From assembly GCA_025201375.1 (NCBI GenBank), contig JAIWZP010000048.1:1-64000 (forward strand): a stretch of 64,000 bases of DNA, read 5' to 3'. Below, piece after piece: positions 19,582-31,310 of this stretch. How positions within the stretch are numbered: position 1 is the first letter of the stretch; each line of letters opens with the position of its first letter. Position numbers and translations under genes: made by a program. The notes beneath the pieces are model-generated. The model searched no databases. It saw only the letters and a list, made by a program, of their open reading frames with translations, and had not been told where the DNA came from. Origin of the DNA: Gongronella butleri. Lineage: Eukaryota; Mucoromycota; Mucoromycetes; Mucorales; Cunninghamellaceae.

Positions 19582-21514
19582 ATGGCATCCCAAGTCATTC
19601 AGCCCACGTACTGTGGGACCATGGCCAACCCGTTCCGCAAGCTCGCTGGCCACGTTGACGCCCACACTCTCCATACAGGCGCTACGGCAAGGTACCACCC
19701 GCACGCCACCCCGTCCAGCTCGACTCAGGTACACACGCACAGACCGCAGCGTCTGAATGTTGGCTCACCTTGCTTGATTTTACATTTTTTCAGGCCTCTT
19801 TTCGCAGCAAAAAGGCGTCGGCGAGGCACGACGCCCGGCCATTCAAGGTAAATAAGCAAAATAGCATTGGGCATGCTGGGCCCCGCCCTTTTGTGTGACA
19901 CAAACACGCCCATTTTCACATGCTTTCACTTGCTCATGCGTATTATTTTACGCAGGATGTGTCCAACGATACGATGGATATGAATTTCATCCTGTCGCAC
20001 ACATCGTGGCTCGACATGCCGCCCTCACCGCCTTTGCTCACGTCGCCTACTCTCACACAGCACCATTCGGTGTCAATGGGTACTGTCTTTTGAGAGGTAC
20101 GAGGAAATGCGGTCCATGGACTTATTTTTTTCTCTTTTTTCGTCTTTTTTAGACGAATCATCGTCCTGGGCGCGTGAATTTGACACGGCGGTACCAAAAA
20201 CACACAACGGCACGACCGATGCACGCCGCGATTCGCCTCAGCGCGCGCATGACGCGTCACAAGGCGCTGTGTCCGCGCGATACCCATGCTCAACGTGGCG
20301 TATGCCTGTGGCCGCGCCTGTGGCTCCTTTGGCACATCTGCAACAAGCGCCTGTCACGTCGTACCCGTCGCAGCAGGAGTGGGACCACCTGTTTGACCAG
20401 GTGGAGCAAGGCCAGGCGCGCGATGTGCCGCAAAAACACGGATTCAAGGAGAAACATGTGTCATCGGGCATGAACACCGCCGAGAGCACGCGCAGCAGCA
20501 CGAGCATCACTAGAATGGACGCGTCCACGGCCGACGCTGCGCCGCAGCAGCCATTGGACCGGATGGCGCGCGATGAAACGGCGAAAAATGACGAAAACGC
20601 GGGTTTGGACGCGCAGGCGTGGACGACGATAGCGTACGCGCTGCAAGAATCTGACCAGGAAGATGCGGCGGTGGAGGCATTTAAGTGTGCGCTGGATTTG
20701 GACTGCACGGTGCTCGATGCGTGGCTGGGGATGGCTTTTAGCCTGACGAATCAGAGGGAGCGGCGCAAAGTGTACGAGTGTTTGGAGAATTGGCTGCTCC
20801 AGCACGGGCAATACCGACATCTTCTTGTTGCTTCCACGCACAATCATGAAAACGTCGATGACGACGCGGGTCGGCACGCGCACCTGGTGTCGCAGTATTT
20901 GGCGGCGGCTCGATTGGGCCACATGGATTCGGTGCTGGACATTGACGTGCAATTGATCCTCGGCCTGCTTTTCTACCTGGACAATGACCTCATTAAAGCG
21001 CGCGATTGCTTCCAAACAGCCGTTTTACATCGACCCGAGGATCATCGGCTGTGGAATCATCTGGGCGCTATTCACGCCGCGCTTCATCCATCAACAGATG
21101 CCGTCGATCTGTACAAAAACGCGCTGCACCTGCACCCAACCTTTGTGCGCGCTCATTACAATCTCGCCATCGCCTACATGAACGACGCAAAATACAAACA
21201 CGCTGCACACCATCTCGTCACAGCTCTCGCGTGCCAGCAACAACAGCTCCGCCGCATCAATGCCGCCAATGCACCACGAAGTGCGATTTACGCGTCACCG
21301 CCAACCTCCACGTCCCTCTGGTCGAGCCTGCGTCTCGTCATGTACCTGTAAGTTCTGAAAAAAAAATCAAAACAGCAAAATGGGACGCCTCTGATTCGTT
21401 ATTCTTTTTATACACGCCAGACTCAATGAAGATGACCTTGCACGGAGTTGCAACCAAGAAGATTTAACGCCGTTTCACGCGTTTTTACGCGACCCAGGCA
21501 CCGCGGCGCCATGA
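19582..21514 (+). CDS. PEX5: Peroxisomal targeting signal 1 receptor PEX5
   Basis: Exons 19582-19728, 19794-19847, 19956-20079, 20153-21347 and 21421-21514; 537 aa. The N-terminus has CGTMANPFRKL, the conserved block holding the cysteine that is monoubiquitinated for receptor recycling. WxxxF/Y-type PEX14/PEX13-binding motifs include SWAREF and EWDHLF. The C-terminal half is TPR repeats (about residues 215-500), with ALHLHPTFVRAHYNLAIAYM and LWSSLRLVMYLL as in known PEX5. It binds PTS1 cargo in the cytosol and docks at the peroxisome membrane. The linker is shorter and more diverged than usual. The start was chosen after a CT-rich leader. The mariner-like element ends just upstream and could affect its promoter. 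Confidence 0.9.
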
Positions 21515-21842
21515 AATGCTTCTTTTTGTCGTTTGAACCCCCTTCTTTTTCCTCCATGATACCATTAAAAAGTTCCCTAGACTGCCATTGATCACTTTTA
21601 ACATGTTCTGGGGGCGACCAGGGCCTACTGATCCGGGCCTTTTACTTCCCACGGCGCAGAAGAAAAAGAAAGAAAAAAAAAAAGGTCCCGTCCGCGGATC
21701 TTGCTTTGCCGTGACACACAAAAAAAAAAGAGAACAAGAGGTGTGTGGCACGTGGACACACGCATCACATGAAGGCTGATCTAGGAACAGGTGGGCGAGA
21801 AAAATAAAATGGCTCAATCACAATTTTATAGGAAAAAAAAAA
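21515..21842. other. Short intergenic gap between convergent genes
   Basis: Downstream of PEX5 and of the minus-strand gene at 21843. Holds A runs and AATAAA-like signals on the plus strand; no gene seen. Confidence 0.5.
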
Positions 21843-22595
21843 TCAAAAGTATTCTAATGACTCGTCGTACGACATGTTGGCGGAATGCTTTGACGGCTCA
21901 AAGAGGTGATGTTCGCATAGGCGGAAGCGTTTGGATGGGTTGATGTTGTTGACAGTGAGATCCTCGGCGGTGTCTGGGGCGGGGCGCTTGTTGACCATGA
22001 CCATGGACAATCGGCGGCTTTGCGTGTTTTCCGAGCCGCTGGCATTCTGCTGTTGCTGTTGCTGTTGCTGTTGCTTTTGCAAGGCCTCGAGGCGTGCGGC
22101 GGCGGCAGCACGCTTGCGGCAGGAGCAATTGGCGTTCCAATAGGTGTACAAATACGGATCATCTTCGCCAAAGAGCAAATACGAGCGCGGATGCTGCGCA
22201 GGCTGATCGGTGGCGGCGCTGCCCTCGAAGAAATCGTATTCGCTGCTTGGGTACAAGTCGTCCTGCGTGTAATAACCTGAAAACGGGCTAAAGGGGCGGT
22301 CGCGCAAAGGCATTGAAGGCAGACTGCGGCTTGTAGTGCCTTGCTCGGCCATGGGATGGTCTTCCCCATTTCTATGCTTGATCAGATCAATGCATGGTGA
22401 CCGGTTGAGCATGCTCGCCTTGTGAAGCGGTGGCTGCACGACGTCGTCGGCGTCGTCTTCAGAGTGAGACGCCGACGACGACCCCGCGCCATTTGATGTC
22501 GACCATAACAGATCAAAATGATGACCCACACGGTCACTAGAAGACCATGATGATGATATTGTTGTCGACGGATAAGAAGAACGCCACATTGGCAT
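21843..22595 (-). CDS. Gln-rich hypothetical protein
   Basis: Single exon; start taken at the ATG at 22595 (MPMWRSSYPS), just after a T/C-rich leader. The ORF stays open to 22661, but that part is leader-like. About 250 aa: a Ser-rich N-terminus, a middle block with YLLFGEDDPYLYTYWNANCSCRKR, a Q9 run at about 22050-22077, and a C-terminus with NINPSKRFRLCEHHLF. Basic clusters suggest a nuclear protein. No family recognised. Confidence 0.6.
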   Translation of the reverse strand: MPMWRSSYPSTTISSSWSSSDRVGHHFDLLWSTSNGAGSSSASHSEDDADDVVQPPLHKASMLNRSPCIDLIKHRNGEDHPMAEQGTTSRSLPSMPLRDRPFSPFSGYYTQDDLYPSSEYDFFEGSAATDQPAQHPRSYLLFGEDDPYLYTYWNANCSCRKRAAAAARLEALQKQQQQQQQQQNASGSENTQSRRLSMVMVNKRPAPDTAEDLTVNNINPSKRFRLCEHHLFEPSKHSANMSYDESLEYF

Positions 22596-22889
22596 TGATA
22601 GCGGGTAAGAGGTATATTTTGAAAATGAAAAAGAAAGAAAAAAGGGGGGGAAATGGCGCAAACAATGGGTGGGTGGAAAAAAATGGGAATCATCTTGATT
22701 TCAAATCACGACCAAAGTCCGCCGTGATTGGTCCGGTTTGGCTTGGCTCCCTTGCCCTCTTGCCACACAGGTTCGGCACGCTCCGTGCCCCATGCTTGCC
22801 GATGCCTCGGCAAAGCGAGAAAAATGCAGAAAACGCGTCTTTTTTTTTTATATTGCTATGGCTATTTTTTTTATTTACAGATGTTCAAT

Positions 22890-23521
22890 CTAATAGTCAT
22901 CATCATCTTCATCATCGTCGTCGTCCGGTAGACTGGTAGCAGCAGGTGCAGGATTTTCGTCGCCATCGTCGCGATTGCTCGCGCGCGACTGCTTCTTTGC
23001 CTTGTTCACCTCCTCGCACGCATCGATCCATGCCGAGTACACGTCGACGGGCTCGTCCAGGTCTATAGAAAATCGCAAAACAATAAAAAAAACCAGTAAA
23101 AAAAAAGTCAATTGGCGCGCCTAATTTGCATAAAAAGGGAAAAATGGGCAACTTACAAGTGATGGAGCACTGCCACGAGATATCGCACACTTTGCAAGAA
23201 AGGTGGCCCACCTTGTTGGATTGGTCACTAGGCAAAAAAAAGAAGCAAAACAGAGTGAGTGACGCGCCCAATTTTGCAAAAATTCGCCTTCACTTTGCAT
23301 GAAATGCGACAAGGCTTACAGGCGGCACTCGATACTCTTCTCGTGATTGCAGAACAAGCAGTTGAACTGTGTGTCCAGCGTCTCCTTAAGCTTTTTCATG
23401 GGCTTTCTTTTGGACTTTCGTTTACCCTATTATAAAACATGGTGAGAAATGGGTGAAAACGCACGAAAACGCACACAAGGCACATAAAATGATAAAAAAA
23501 AAAATCGACGCATCTTACCAT
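22890..23521 (-). CDS. ELF1: Transcription elongation factor 1 homologue (ELOF1/Elf1)
   Basis: Exons 23519-23521 (the ATG alone), 23320-23426, 23157-23227 and 22890-23062; 117 aa. It reads [20 protein letters not shown], the zinc ribbon [16 protein letters not shown] ... [13 protein letters not shown] with its CxxC pairs, and [18 protein letters not shown], all typical of Elf1. The C-terminal tail (residues about 85-117) is acidic and ends in a D/E run, as in fungal homologues. It binds elongating RNA polymerase II and chromatin. The first coding exon is only the start codon. Transcribed head-to-head with the snurportin gene. Confidence 0.95.
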
Positions 23522-23664
23522 CTTGAGTTGCTAAAAGAAAAATAAGTGAAAGGAAAGCACAAAAAAAAAAAAAAGAAGAAAAAAAAAAGAAAGGAGCGCT
23601 CTTTTGAATTCGTCCTTTTTCTTTCTTTTTTTTTCGCGCCCCACCCCCCTAACGCAACACGACG
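23522..23664. promoter_or_regulatory. Bidirectional promoter, ELF1 / snurportin
   Basis: Only 143 bases separate the two ATGs. An A-rich half (23561-23600) and a T/C-rich half (23601-23650) give each gene a pyrimidine-rich leader on its own strand. No TATA box evident. Confidence 0.55.
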
Positions 23665-25062
23665 ATGCCCAAGGATGCGTCACCTGTTGTGGAGCTATGT
23701 GAAGCGTCGGTCAAGCAGGCATTGTCGATGAAAGAGCTCTCGGCGCAGCTTTCTGAGTGTGCTTTGCCGTCGTCGTCGTCGCCGTCGCCGCAGGAAAGGC
23801 AAGAAAAGCGACACGCCGTGCTCAACCGTCTTTTGCCGCCCGCCGCGCCCTCGCAAGCCGAGCGTATCAAGCAGGCACTTGAATGGCAGCGCGACGTAAG
23901 CCATTGGGGTGTAGCATTGAGAGGATCATTGGGCGCACTTTGCTCATTTTTCCATTTTTTTTCTTCAATGGTAGCATCGCAATCGTCTGACGAACCAGGC
24001 GCGCAAATTAGCGCGTGGCGACCTTTCGTCGTCGGACGAGGACGACCAGGAGCCGGCGTTCCAGCCGTTTGCAATCCAAGGTGTCAAGAGGCGGCGCGAC
24101 CCAGATGATGACGATGATGACGCCGACGATGCGCCCGATACGCGCAAATATATCTGCCTGGACAGGCCACGTGATCCGCAGACGTCCACACGCCCACCCT
24201 ACGCCAAGTATGCGTAAGTTTGTGTCCATTGAAATGACAAAAGACAACGCATTGACATGCTTTTTGCCCTCTCTAGGAACCAAGTCATGTTTGCCGAGGC
24301 AATGACGTCGCTGCCAGACGACTTTTCCACCGATTGGGTGCTCATGGTCTGTCCCGTCGGCAAGCGCTGCCTCGTCACCGCGACAAATGGACAGACCGTC
24401 GCGCGCGCAAAGAGTGGTAACAAACAAAAGAGAAAAAAAAAGTGTCGTCGTCTTGCAACTTGCTCAATTGCTTTGCGTTTGCTGTTAAATCCTCCCTCCA
24501 GGGCGGATCATTAGTCGGTTCCAATCGCAGCTGCCCAATGGGTCCATTGGGCGCGGCCGCGGGTCGTCCTCCGACTATAGTATCCTGGACTGTGTATATG
24601 ACGCGGCAAACAGCACGTTTTACGTGCTGGACATCATGTGCTGGAAGGGATACGCCATCTACGACTGTGACACCGACTTTAGGTAAGACAAATCGACGCG
24701 TCGTCGCGCTTTTTTTGCCCAATGGATGGCTTTTTTTTAATTTTTTTTTTTTATCTTTTTAAAAAAGACATTTTTGGTTGCAGACCAAGATCCATCAGCT
24801 AGAAGACGTGCCAGCAACGGCACACAATACGCGATACACGTTCCAGGCGCTTGTGCCCGTGCCCACGGAGCAATTGGCGCTGCTGATGCGCCAATTGCCG
24901 CATTACCCGTATAATGTCGATGGCCTACTGCTGTACCACCGCCGCGCGCAATACACGACAGGATCAACACCCCTTGTCGGCTGGGTGCCGCGTGAGCAGA
25001 TCGACACGGTGTTTGGTTCGTCCGAGATCCCAAAGGACGCGACAGACACCACAAACGCGTGA
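23665..25062 (+). CDS. SNUPN: Snurportin-1, snRNP nuclear import adaptor
   Basis: Exons 23665-23895, 23975-24213, 24277-24416, 24502-24682 and 24768-25062; 361 aa. Residues about 45-105 form an importin-beta-binding-type basic helix (ERIKQALEWQRDHRNRLTNQARKLA, across two exons). The cap-binding domain follows with DWVLMVCPVGKRCLVTATNG, GRGSSSDYSILDC and DIMCWKGYAIYDCDTDFR, then HFWLQTK after the last splice. Snurportin carries trimethylguanosine-capped snRNPs into the nucleus. Asp-rich linker at about 24104-24140. Shares a promoter with ELF1. Confidence 0.92.
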
Positions 25063-25346
25063 AACGCTCTTCATTCCTCCCTATTTTCTATTGAAGCATT
25101 AATAAAATTCTGATTCCCCTGCTCCCGCCCTCTTCTGGTCAGCTGGCAAGATGGAATTGGGATCCTGGGAGTGGCCTGAGATTGGATGATTTTCAGCTGG
25201 AGCCCGCAAAATTTTTTTTCTGAAAAAGCATCGGCACAGGCGGGTTCCGAAAAAGGCAAGCCCTTTGGGTGGCTTTGGCAGCTAGAAAAGCTTTTCGGAC
25301 TCGTCCTCTTATTTTTCTTCTTCTTCCTCTTGTTTTCTCTCTCGCC

Positions 25347-26275
25347 ATGTCCACTTTTGAAAAGGTATGTTGAAAAAAAAAGACCAAGAACTCTTTTGTT
25401 TCTCGACACCGCACGACGTCTACTATGTTTGCGCCTAGTCTTTTGTCTTTGGACACATTCGACAGTGGTTGGAACGTTTGAGTTTACACTTTTGTCGAGG
25501 ACGTTTTGCCTTGTTTGCCCCTTTTTCCTTTTTTTTTTTTTTTAATTGTATTTTGCGCTTTTGAGCTACCGAGGACTGACGAACCTTGTCTCTTTTTTTT
25601 AGGTTGTTGTCATTGACGGTAAGGGCCATCTCCTTGGTCGTCTTGCCTCCATTGTTGCCAAGGAAGCCCTGAACGGCCAAAAGGTCGTTGTGGTTCGCTG
25701 CGAAGCCCTCAACGTCTCTGGCGAATTCTTCCGCAACAAGCGTAAGCCAAAACAATTTGCCAATTGATCTTTTTTTTTGATCCATTTGCTCACGCTTTTT
25801 ACTTTTTGATGGATGATTTCTAGTCAAGTACCACGCCTACTTGAACAAGCGTTGCATTGTCAACCCCAACCGTGGTGCTTTCCACTTCCGCGCCCCCTCG
25901 CGCATCTTGTACAAGGCCATCCGTGGTATGGTCCCCCACAAGACTGCCCGTGGTGCCGCTGCCTTGGACCGCATCAAGTTGTTCGAGGGCGTGCCCCCTC
26001 CCTACGACCGCGTCAAGCGTGTCGTCATCCCCGCCGCCCTTCGCGTCTTGAAGCTCAAGCCCGGCCGCAAGTACACCACCATTGGCCGCATCTCGCACGA
26101 GGTCGGCTGGAAGTACCAGGATGTCGTTGCCAAGCTCGAGGACAAGCGCAAGGCCAAGTCTGCCGCTTACTACGAGCGCAAGCAGGCCTTGATCGCCCTC
26201 CAAAAGAAGGCCGTCGCCGCCAAGGCCGATGCCGTCAAGGACGTCAACGCTTCCCTCGCCACTTTGGGTTACTAG
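25347..26275 (+). CDS. RPL16: 60S ribosomal protein L16 (uL13, L13a)
   Basis: Exons 25347-25364, 25603-25741 and 25824-26275; 202 aa. Contains [36 protein letters not shown], and [20 protein letters not shown], all diagnostic of uL13. The first exon has six codons and the first intron is 238 nt, a common layout in ribosomal protein genes. Codon use is strongly biased to C-ending codons, unlike its neighbours, as expected for a highly expressed gene. AATAAA at about 26330. Confidence 0.97.
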
Positions 26276-26486
26276 ATGCTGAAAAGGAGGTCAACCATCC
26301 TTGTCATTTGCAAATTGCCGCCTTTTTGAAATAAAAAATCTAAAAATCATTACACCAGTGGACCGCATTTTCATCATTTTTATTGTTTCATCTGTTTAAA
26401 GGGGGGAACGGGCTTGGGGAGGGGTATATCAATGGCGAGAAGAAGGAGAGGGGGGCAAAAATTAATCCATTCTTTTGTTGTTGTTT

Positions 26487-28491
26487 TTAGTTGCTTTTTG
26501 TCTTTTTGATCTGTTGTCGCACGCTGCTGATGCGCGAATCCACATTGTCCAGCTTGTCTTCCAAATCCTCCAGGCGCTGCCGTGACATGGGTCCGCCACC
26601 GGACAAGGGAATCTTGCCGTAATCCGATTGGAGCTAGGAAAATATGGAAAAATGAGCAAACCACGCGTTTTGTTGTTCTTTAATGGTCTTTTACCTCTTC
26701 CTTTTCCTGCAGGAGAGCCTTAAGCTGCGTATCGAGCGTTTGCACGCGTGAAGGGATGCGTGACGGGCGGCTTGTTGGGACGGGCGATTTTTGTGGGTCA
26801 TTTTGATGCGGATCATGCACAGGGTCCAATCGTGGTGACGCGTTGGGCGTCTCGATGGTGGACGCGACATGTTGCATGTTCACGACGGCGGGCGACGCTG
26901 CCTTTTCCTGAGTTTCGTGTTCCAATTGCGCCTCCAGGCGCGCAATGTCGTCCATTGCCATGGCAAGATCGTCTTGGCTCTGCTGGTACGCGTCCTCTTT
27001 TTCCTGGAGCGCGCGCGTGTGTGCGGCCTTGTCCTTTTTGGCCTGCTTGCGCAGCACATCCACTTGTGCCTGCAAATCATCAATCGTTGCTTGCTGCTCA
27101 CGGACCTGCGCCTGCAACGCGTCTGTCTTGTCGCGCTCCGTGTCCAAATCAAGCCGCAGCTGCTCAGCCTCCGTGCATCGGTCGCGTGCGCTGTCCGTGC
27201 TGCTCTTCAGCTTCTCAAGCAGCAAATTCAGATCCTCCTCCTTGGACTGCACCATCATCTAACCATCCATTATGCGTGTCAGCGAGAGATTCTCTCTTTT
27301 TTTTCTTATTGTCATTACCTTTTCCTTCTCGTATTCTTGAACGATGGCCTCTTTCTCATCCATCAACTCATCCACAGTCAAACTCAAATAATCTAGATCC
27401 TTGGAAATGGCTATTTTCAAAAAAAAAAAAAAAAGGGAGTGACATCCGCGATTGAGTGTTTGATGTCAAGGGGGAGGGAACCGCAAAGGGGAGGGGGGTT
27501 GCGTGCTTTTTTTTTTTTCTTGAAAGGTTGTCCTACCTTCTTTTTGGCCCTGGAGCACGCGGACAACCGAGCGCTCTGTTTGCAAAGCCTCCTGCAACTC
27601 GCGGATCAGCCTATCCTTGTCATTTTCGTCTGTAGGCAGCGGCGTGGTCATCAATGGAGGCGAGGATGTTGCCGTCATGGGCGGTGTCGCTGGCATGTCA
27701 TCATTGCTGCTGGACTGAGCGCGCGCGGGCGCGTCAAAATCGGCCAATGGGCCGATTTTCTCCATTTTCGGCACAGATGTGGTCGTTTTGGTTGGTGTAG
27801 TGGGCTCTGGCGATGGGGCTGCAGCGGCAGGTGCTGCGGTCACCACAATTGGAGCGTCCGCGTGGCCAATGGTGGCAGCAGGCGCCGGCGATGCATGATC
27901 GCTGGGCGGCGGCGATGGGATGGCCAATGTGGACGATGGCGCGGTCTCGTGGCCTAATAAAAGGAAATGAGAATTGGGGTAAAAAATAAAAAAATCAATA
28001 AACGAAGGGGCGGAGGCGGATTCGATTTGGCAAGTTACCCAGTCCAGGCGGCGAGATGATGTCAGACGCGGGTTGCACGTGGTCCTTGGCCCACCTTTTG
28101 CTCGAGAGGGCGGCCATGGACGTCGACCGCTTCGCCGTCGCATCCTTTCTTTCGTCCTTGGTCGCCGGCACCGCCACCTTGCTAACGTTGGGCCTGTCAT
28201 TCGGGGGAAAAAAAAGGGTGTATCAGCGCAAAAAGCCACCGTGTCAAGGGTTCACTCGCTCTTGAGACCTACATGGACCCGCGCAGAACGTCGTCGTCAA
28301 GAGCCGTTGTCGTGGTAGTGGTCGCGCGCGACAAAATGGAAGATGGCCGCGAGCCTTTATGAAAAAAAAAAGGTAAGCAAGCAAAAAAAAAAGGGGGAAT
28401 GGCGCGAGAATAATGTCGCGGCGCGCTTACCTTTTGCCTTTTTGCCAAGGCCGAGCTTTTTCCAAAACTTGGACGACGACTTTGAGGACAT
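26487..28491 (-). CDS. Coiled-coil protein, unknown function
   Basis: Seven exons: 28431-28491, 28273-28354, 28039-28193, 27537-27953, 27319-27410, 26695-27258 and 26487-26633; 505 aa in one frame. The N-terminus is basic (MSSKSSSKFWKKLGLGKKAK). Residues about 105-235 are Pro/Ala/Thr-rich and disordered. A long coiled coil spans about 235-400, with heptads such as EEDLNLLLEKLKSS and LEAQLEHETQ, and a conserved C-terminal block has RLEDLEDKLDNVDSRISSVR. Might be a cytoskeletal or membrane-tether protein, but nothing specific identifies it. Confidence 0.75.
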
Positions 28492-29204
28492 GGAAAGACG
28501 AGGGGGGGACAAGAAAACAAGAAAGTGGAAAAAAAAAAAGACAAAGAAAAAAGAAAAAAAGGAGCAACCGGGAAGGGAGAACGGGTCAAAAATAGCGAGC
28601 TCGGGTTTTGTTTCCACGCTTTTCTCCTCCGCCCTGCTGATGGCGCAGGAACACAAAAGAAAAATAAAAATAAAAAATAGGAGCCTAGGCAGCCCTGGCA
28701 CTATTTTTTTTTTAACTCTCAACAATCCACATGCCAATCGGTCCCCCTTGATCATTTGGCCTCCTGCCGCTTGCCCCCTTCCCCTGAGTCACTTTTGGTT
28801 TCATTTGCTCGCGCCTTGCGCCGCCACCATTGGTCAGCGACGCGACACCAAAACGCGCTCGCGGCCTGACAATGTTCCACTCGCACCCATCCATAAGTGA
28901 AAGAAAGAAAAAAAAACGGGCTTGATACAAAAAAAAAAAAAAAAGGGAGAGGCGAGAACGTCTTAGTTTACGAGCTGATCGAGTGGTAAACCAATTCGGG
29001 CCAGCCAATGCCGGTCAAATTCAAAGTGGGCCAATTTAAGCATTTCGCCTGCCATCCAAGTAATGGATCGGCTTAAAAAGCGACTGCAGCAAATAAAGCC
29101 ACAAATTTATGACACTTTGGTCGCTTGCAGAAAAGAGCAGCGATGTTGTGGTGGCTCTCAACCAGGGAAGAAATGTTGTCGGCTCGTTGTTGCTTGTACG
29201 TTGT
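28492..29204. other. Intergenic gap, no convincing gene
   Basis: Homopolymer-rich. A minus-strand ORF at 28712-29008 is open, but it spans two A/T homopolymer runs and has no recognisable domain. Confidence 0.5.
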
Positions 29205-29840
29205 TTGTACCTCCAGAAAAACATTTACAGCCTATTGTCATACCTGCCCGCCAATGAAAGACGTGCCTCGCGGCGAACTGCAGCCTGTGCGCGCAATGGG
29301 TCCGCCCGATTTTTTTGACCACGCCAAAAAAAAATACGTACATCCATACAGTATTGCTGTTTTTGCTCGGCGACGCAGATTTTGTGATCCTATCATACGG
29401 CCCCAATCAAATATATTTGGTTGGGGTGTTTACTCAAGTGTGAACCGTGTTTCCATGTGTCATCTCTCTTCAAAAAGGTACAGCAATCGCCTAGCGACTG
29501 AGAAAAAAAAACACAAAAAACGCGATGATTTTTACAGTGCGGTACAACATACCGGTAATACGATTTTAGGATTTCATCATATCATACATGCTTGATGGTC
29601 CGTGCATTTTTAATCACAATGGCGGATACAGTACCTACTGAGCTACTGTAAAAGTACACACTTGCTTGCCTTTAGAAAATGAAGAATGAAAGCGTGTTTT
29701 TAGAACTTTGATGACCTGTTGTGCCTCCAGAAATTTTTTTACAGCCTACTCGCCCGCCAATGAAAAATGCACCACGGCATAAAGTACGGCCCAGTGCTCA
29801 AGACGGACCCGCCCGATTTTTTTTGCACTCGAAAATGCCA
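29205..29840. repeat. Direct duplication of about 120 bp
   Basis: 29208-29330 and 29718-29835 share ACCTCCAG..., TTTACAGCCTA, GCCCGCCAATGAAA and GGTCCGCCCGATTTTTTT-like segments in the same order, with about 510 bases between copies. No ORF is conserved between them. Confidence 0.65.
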
Positions 29841-29899
29841 AAAACTTCCTATTTGTACTATTTTGCATTCATCTGTCCACCTACGTGATCGACCCCGCT

Positions 29900-30270
29900 C
29901 AAAAATACCTGCATCGAATTCGGCGCTAATTTTGCAACAAAAAAGCTTAAACCCCCAAAGCGCCACGACCACTTTTACTGTAAAAATTCAGGGGTCGCTC
30001 AGGGGTCACACATTTCAATCTCAGAAAATGCCAAATTTGCAAAAATTCGAACTCCGAGTGATCAATGCATCCCAAACAGGTAACCCCGCCGACAATTTGC
30101 TATTGCTGATAAAATGGCAGCTCGCGCCAACTTAGAATGAAAATCCCCCCAAAGAATGACGCATGAACGGCGATCGACCGAGAAAATTGCTTACTTTGGG
30201 CAAGATTTTTTGCAAAAATTAAAGGATTGACACTTCCAAATTAAGGTGCGTAAATTGCATGTAATGTACT
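29900..30270. repeat. Dispersed repeat family B, copy 1
   Basis: Matches 63635-63980 in the same orientation over about 350 bp. Shared pieces include AACAAAAAAGCTTAAA, TTCGAACTCCGAGTGATCAA, TGCATCCCAAACAGGTAAC, GAAAATTGCTTACTTTGG and GACACTTCCAAATTAAGGTG. Both copies carry stops in all frames, so it is probably non-coding. Confidence 0.85.
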
Positions 30271-30719
30271 ATTCCAATGTTTATTTTTGCATATTTTTTT
30301 TACAAGATATTTTATCATACTGTATTTTGCATGTTTTTTTGTGTGCTGGTGCGTGGTGGGTGGTGGTGGTGGCTGCTGGGCTGCTGGCTGCTGCTGCATC
30401 CTGGTGAAATGATCGTGGACGCAAAATTTTCAAACCCAAGCTGGCGCTCTGAAAGTCATTCCATTACTGTAGATGCTTTGCCCCTCGCCCCCCTCCTCTT
30501 CTGTTTGTTAGTAATAAAACTTCAATAAAAATCGGAAGTCGAATACAGTAGACTGTTGTCGGCCAAATTTTAGCGATTTATACAGTATGATAAAGATTTT
30601 ATTTTACAGTACGAAAAGTGAGTTTGTAAAAACTAGGGACGTTATTTGTTTGGGGTGTAAGATGCAAAAAAGAAATGCTTCAATGAGTGGCTGTCAAGCA
30701 TATGATACAAGCGTTCCGA
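30271..30719. other. GT-rich and AT-rich spacer
   Basis: A G/T-rich stretch (GGTGCGTGGTGGGTGGTGG, about 30347-30400) and AT-rich DNA with several TACTGTA-like words. No gene recognised. Confidence 0.4.
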
Positions 30720-31310
30720 GGCATGAATTGGATGTGAGCCGCGCTCAATCAGCGATTGTTTGAGCTGTTCCTCGGATAGGCAAATGATCCAGAGATGATG
30801 GTTCCGTGGCATGAATGCACATGGGCGCGTAAAGACGCGTATGGCCAAGTGGGGCATTGTGTGATCGCAAGCAAATGAGATTTTTTTTCTCATTTTTTTT
30901 CTCAGGCTTGCACGTGCCCAGATCCCGGTCCATGCAATCTCTGATCATACATAGAACTGTACAGTAGCAAATGATGCATCTTGGCAAGGGTGCGTACGTA
31001 CAAGAGAGCAAATGAGGGAAAAGATGCGCTACCCTCCTTTCATGAATGGTAAAATCGCGATTAATATGATACATAAAGACTTGGCGACAGCGGCCATTGT
31101 GTGAGCGGGGTTTGATTAGCCGGACTAGGCAAGTGCCTGGCCATCTGGATTTGTATGGCTGAGAATGCACGTTGCGATCTGCATCGCGTTTGCTTCTTTT
31201 CCTTTTTTTTTTTTTTTTCTTTTTATCAAAGCTTGTGAAATACAAGTCCAGACACGGCCAGCGCGTCTGACTTGGGGTAATCGCAAATTCTCTTTTACAT
31301 GGACGTGTCC
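30720..31310. repeat. Dispersed repeat family A, copy 2
   Basis: Diverged copy of 14404-15030 in the same orientation, sharing TATGGCCAAGT, CTCAGGCTTGCACGTGCCCA, CAAATGATGCATCTT, ATTAGCCGGACTA and AATTCTCTTTTACATGG. Short indels throughout; no conserved ORF. Confidence 0.75.
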
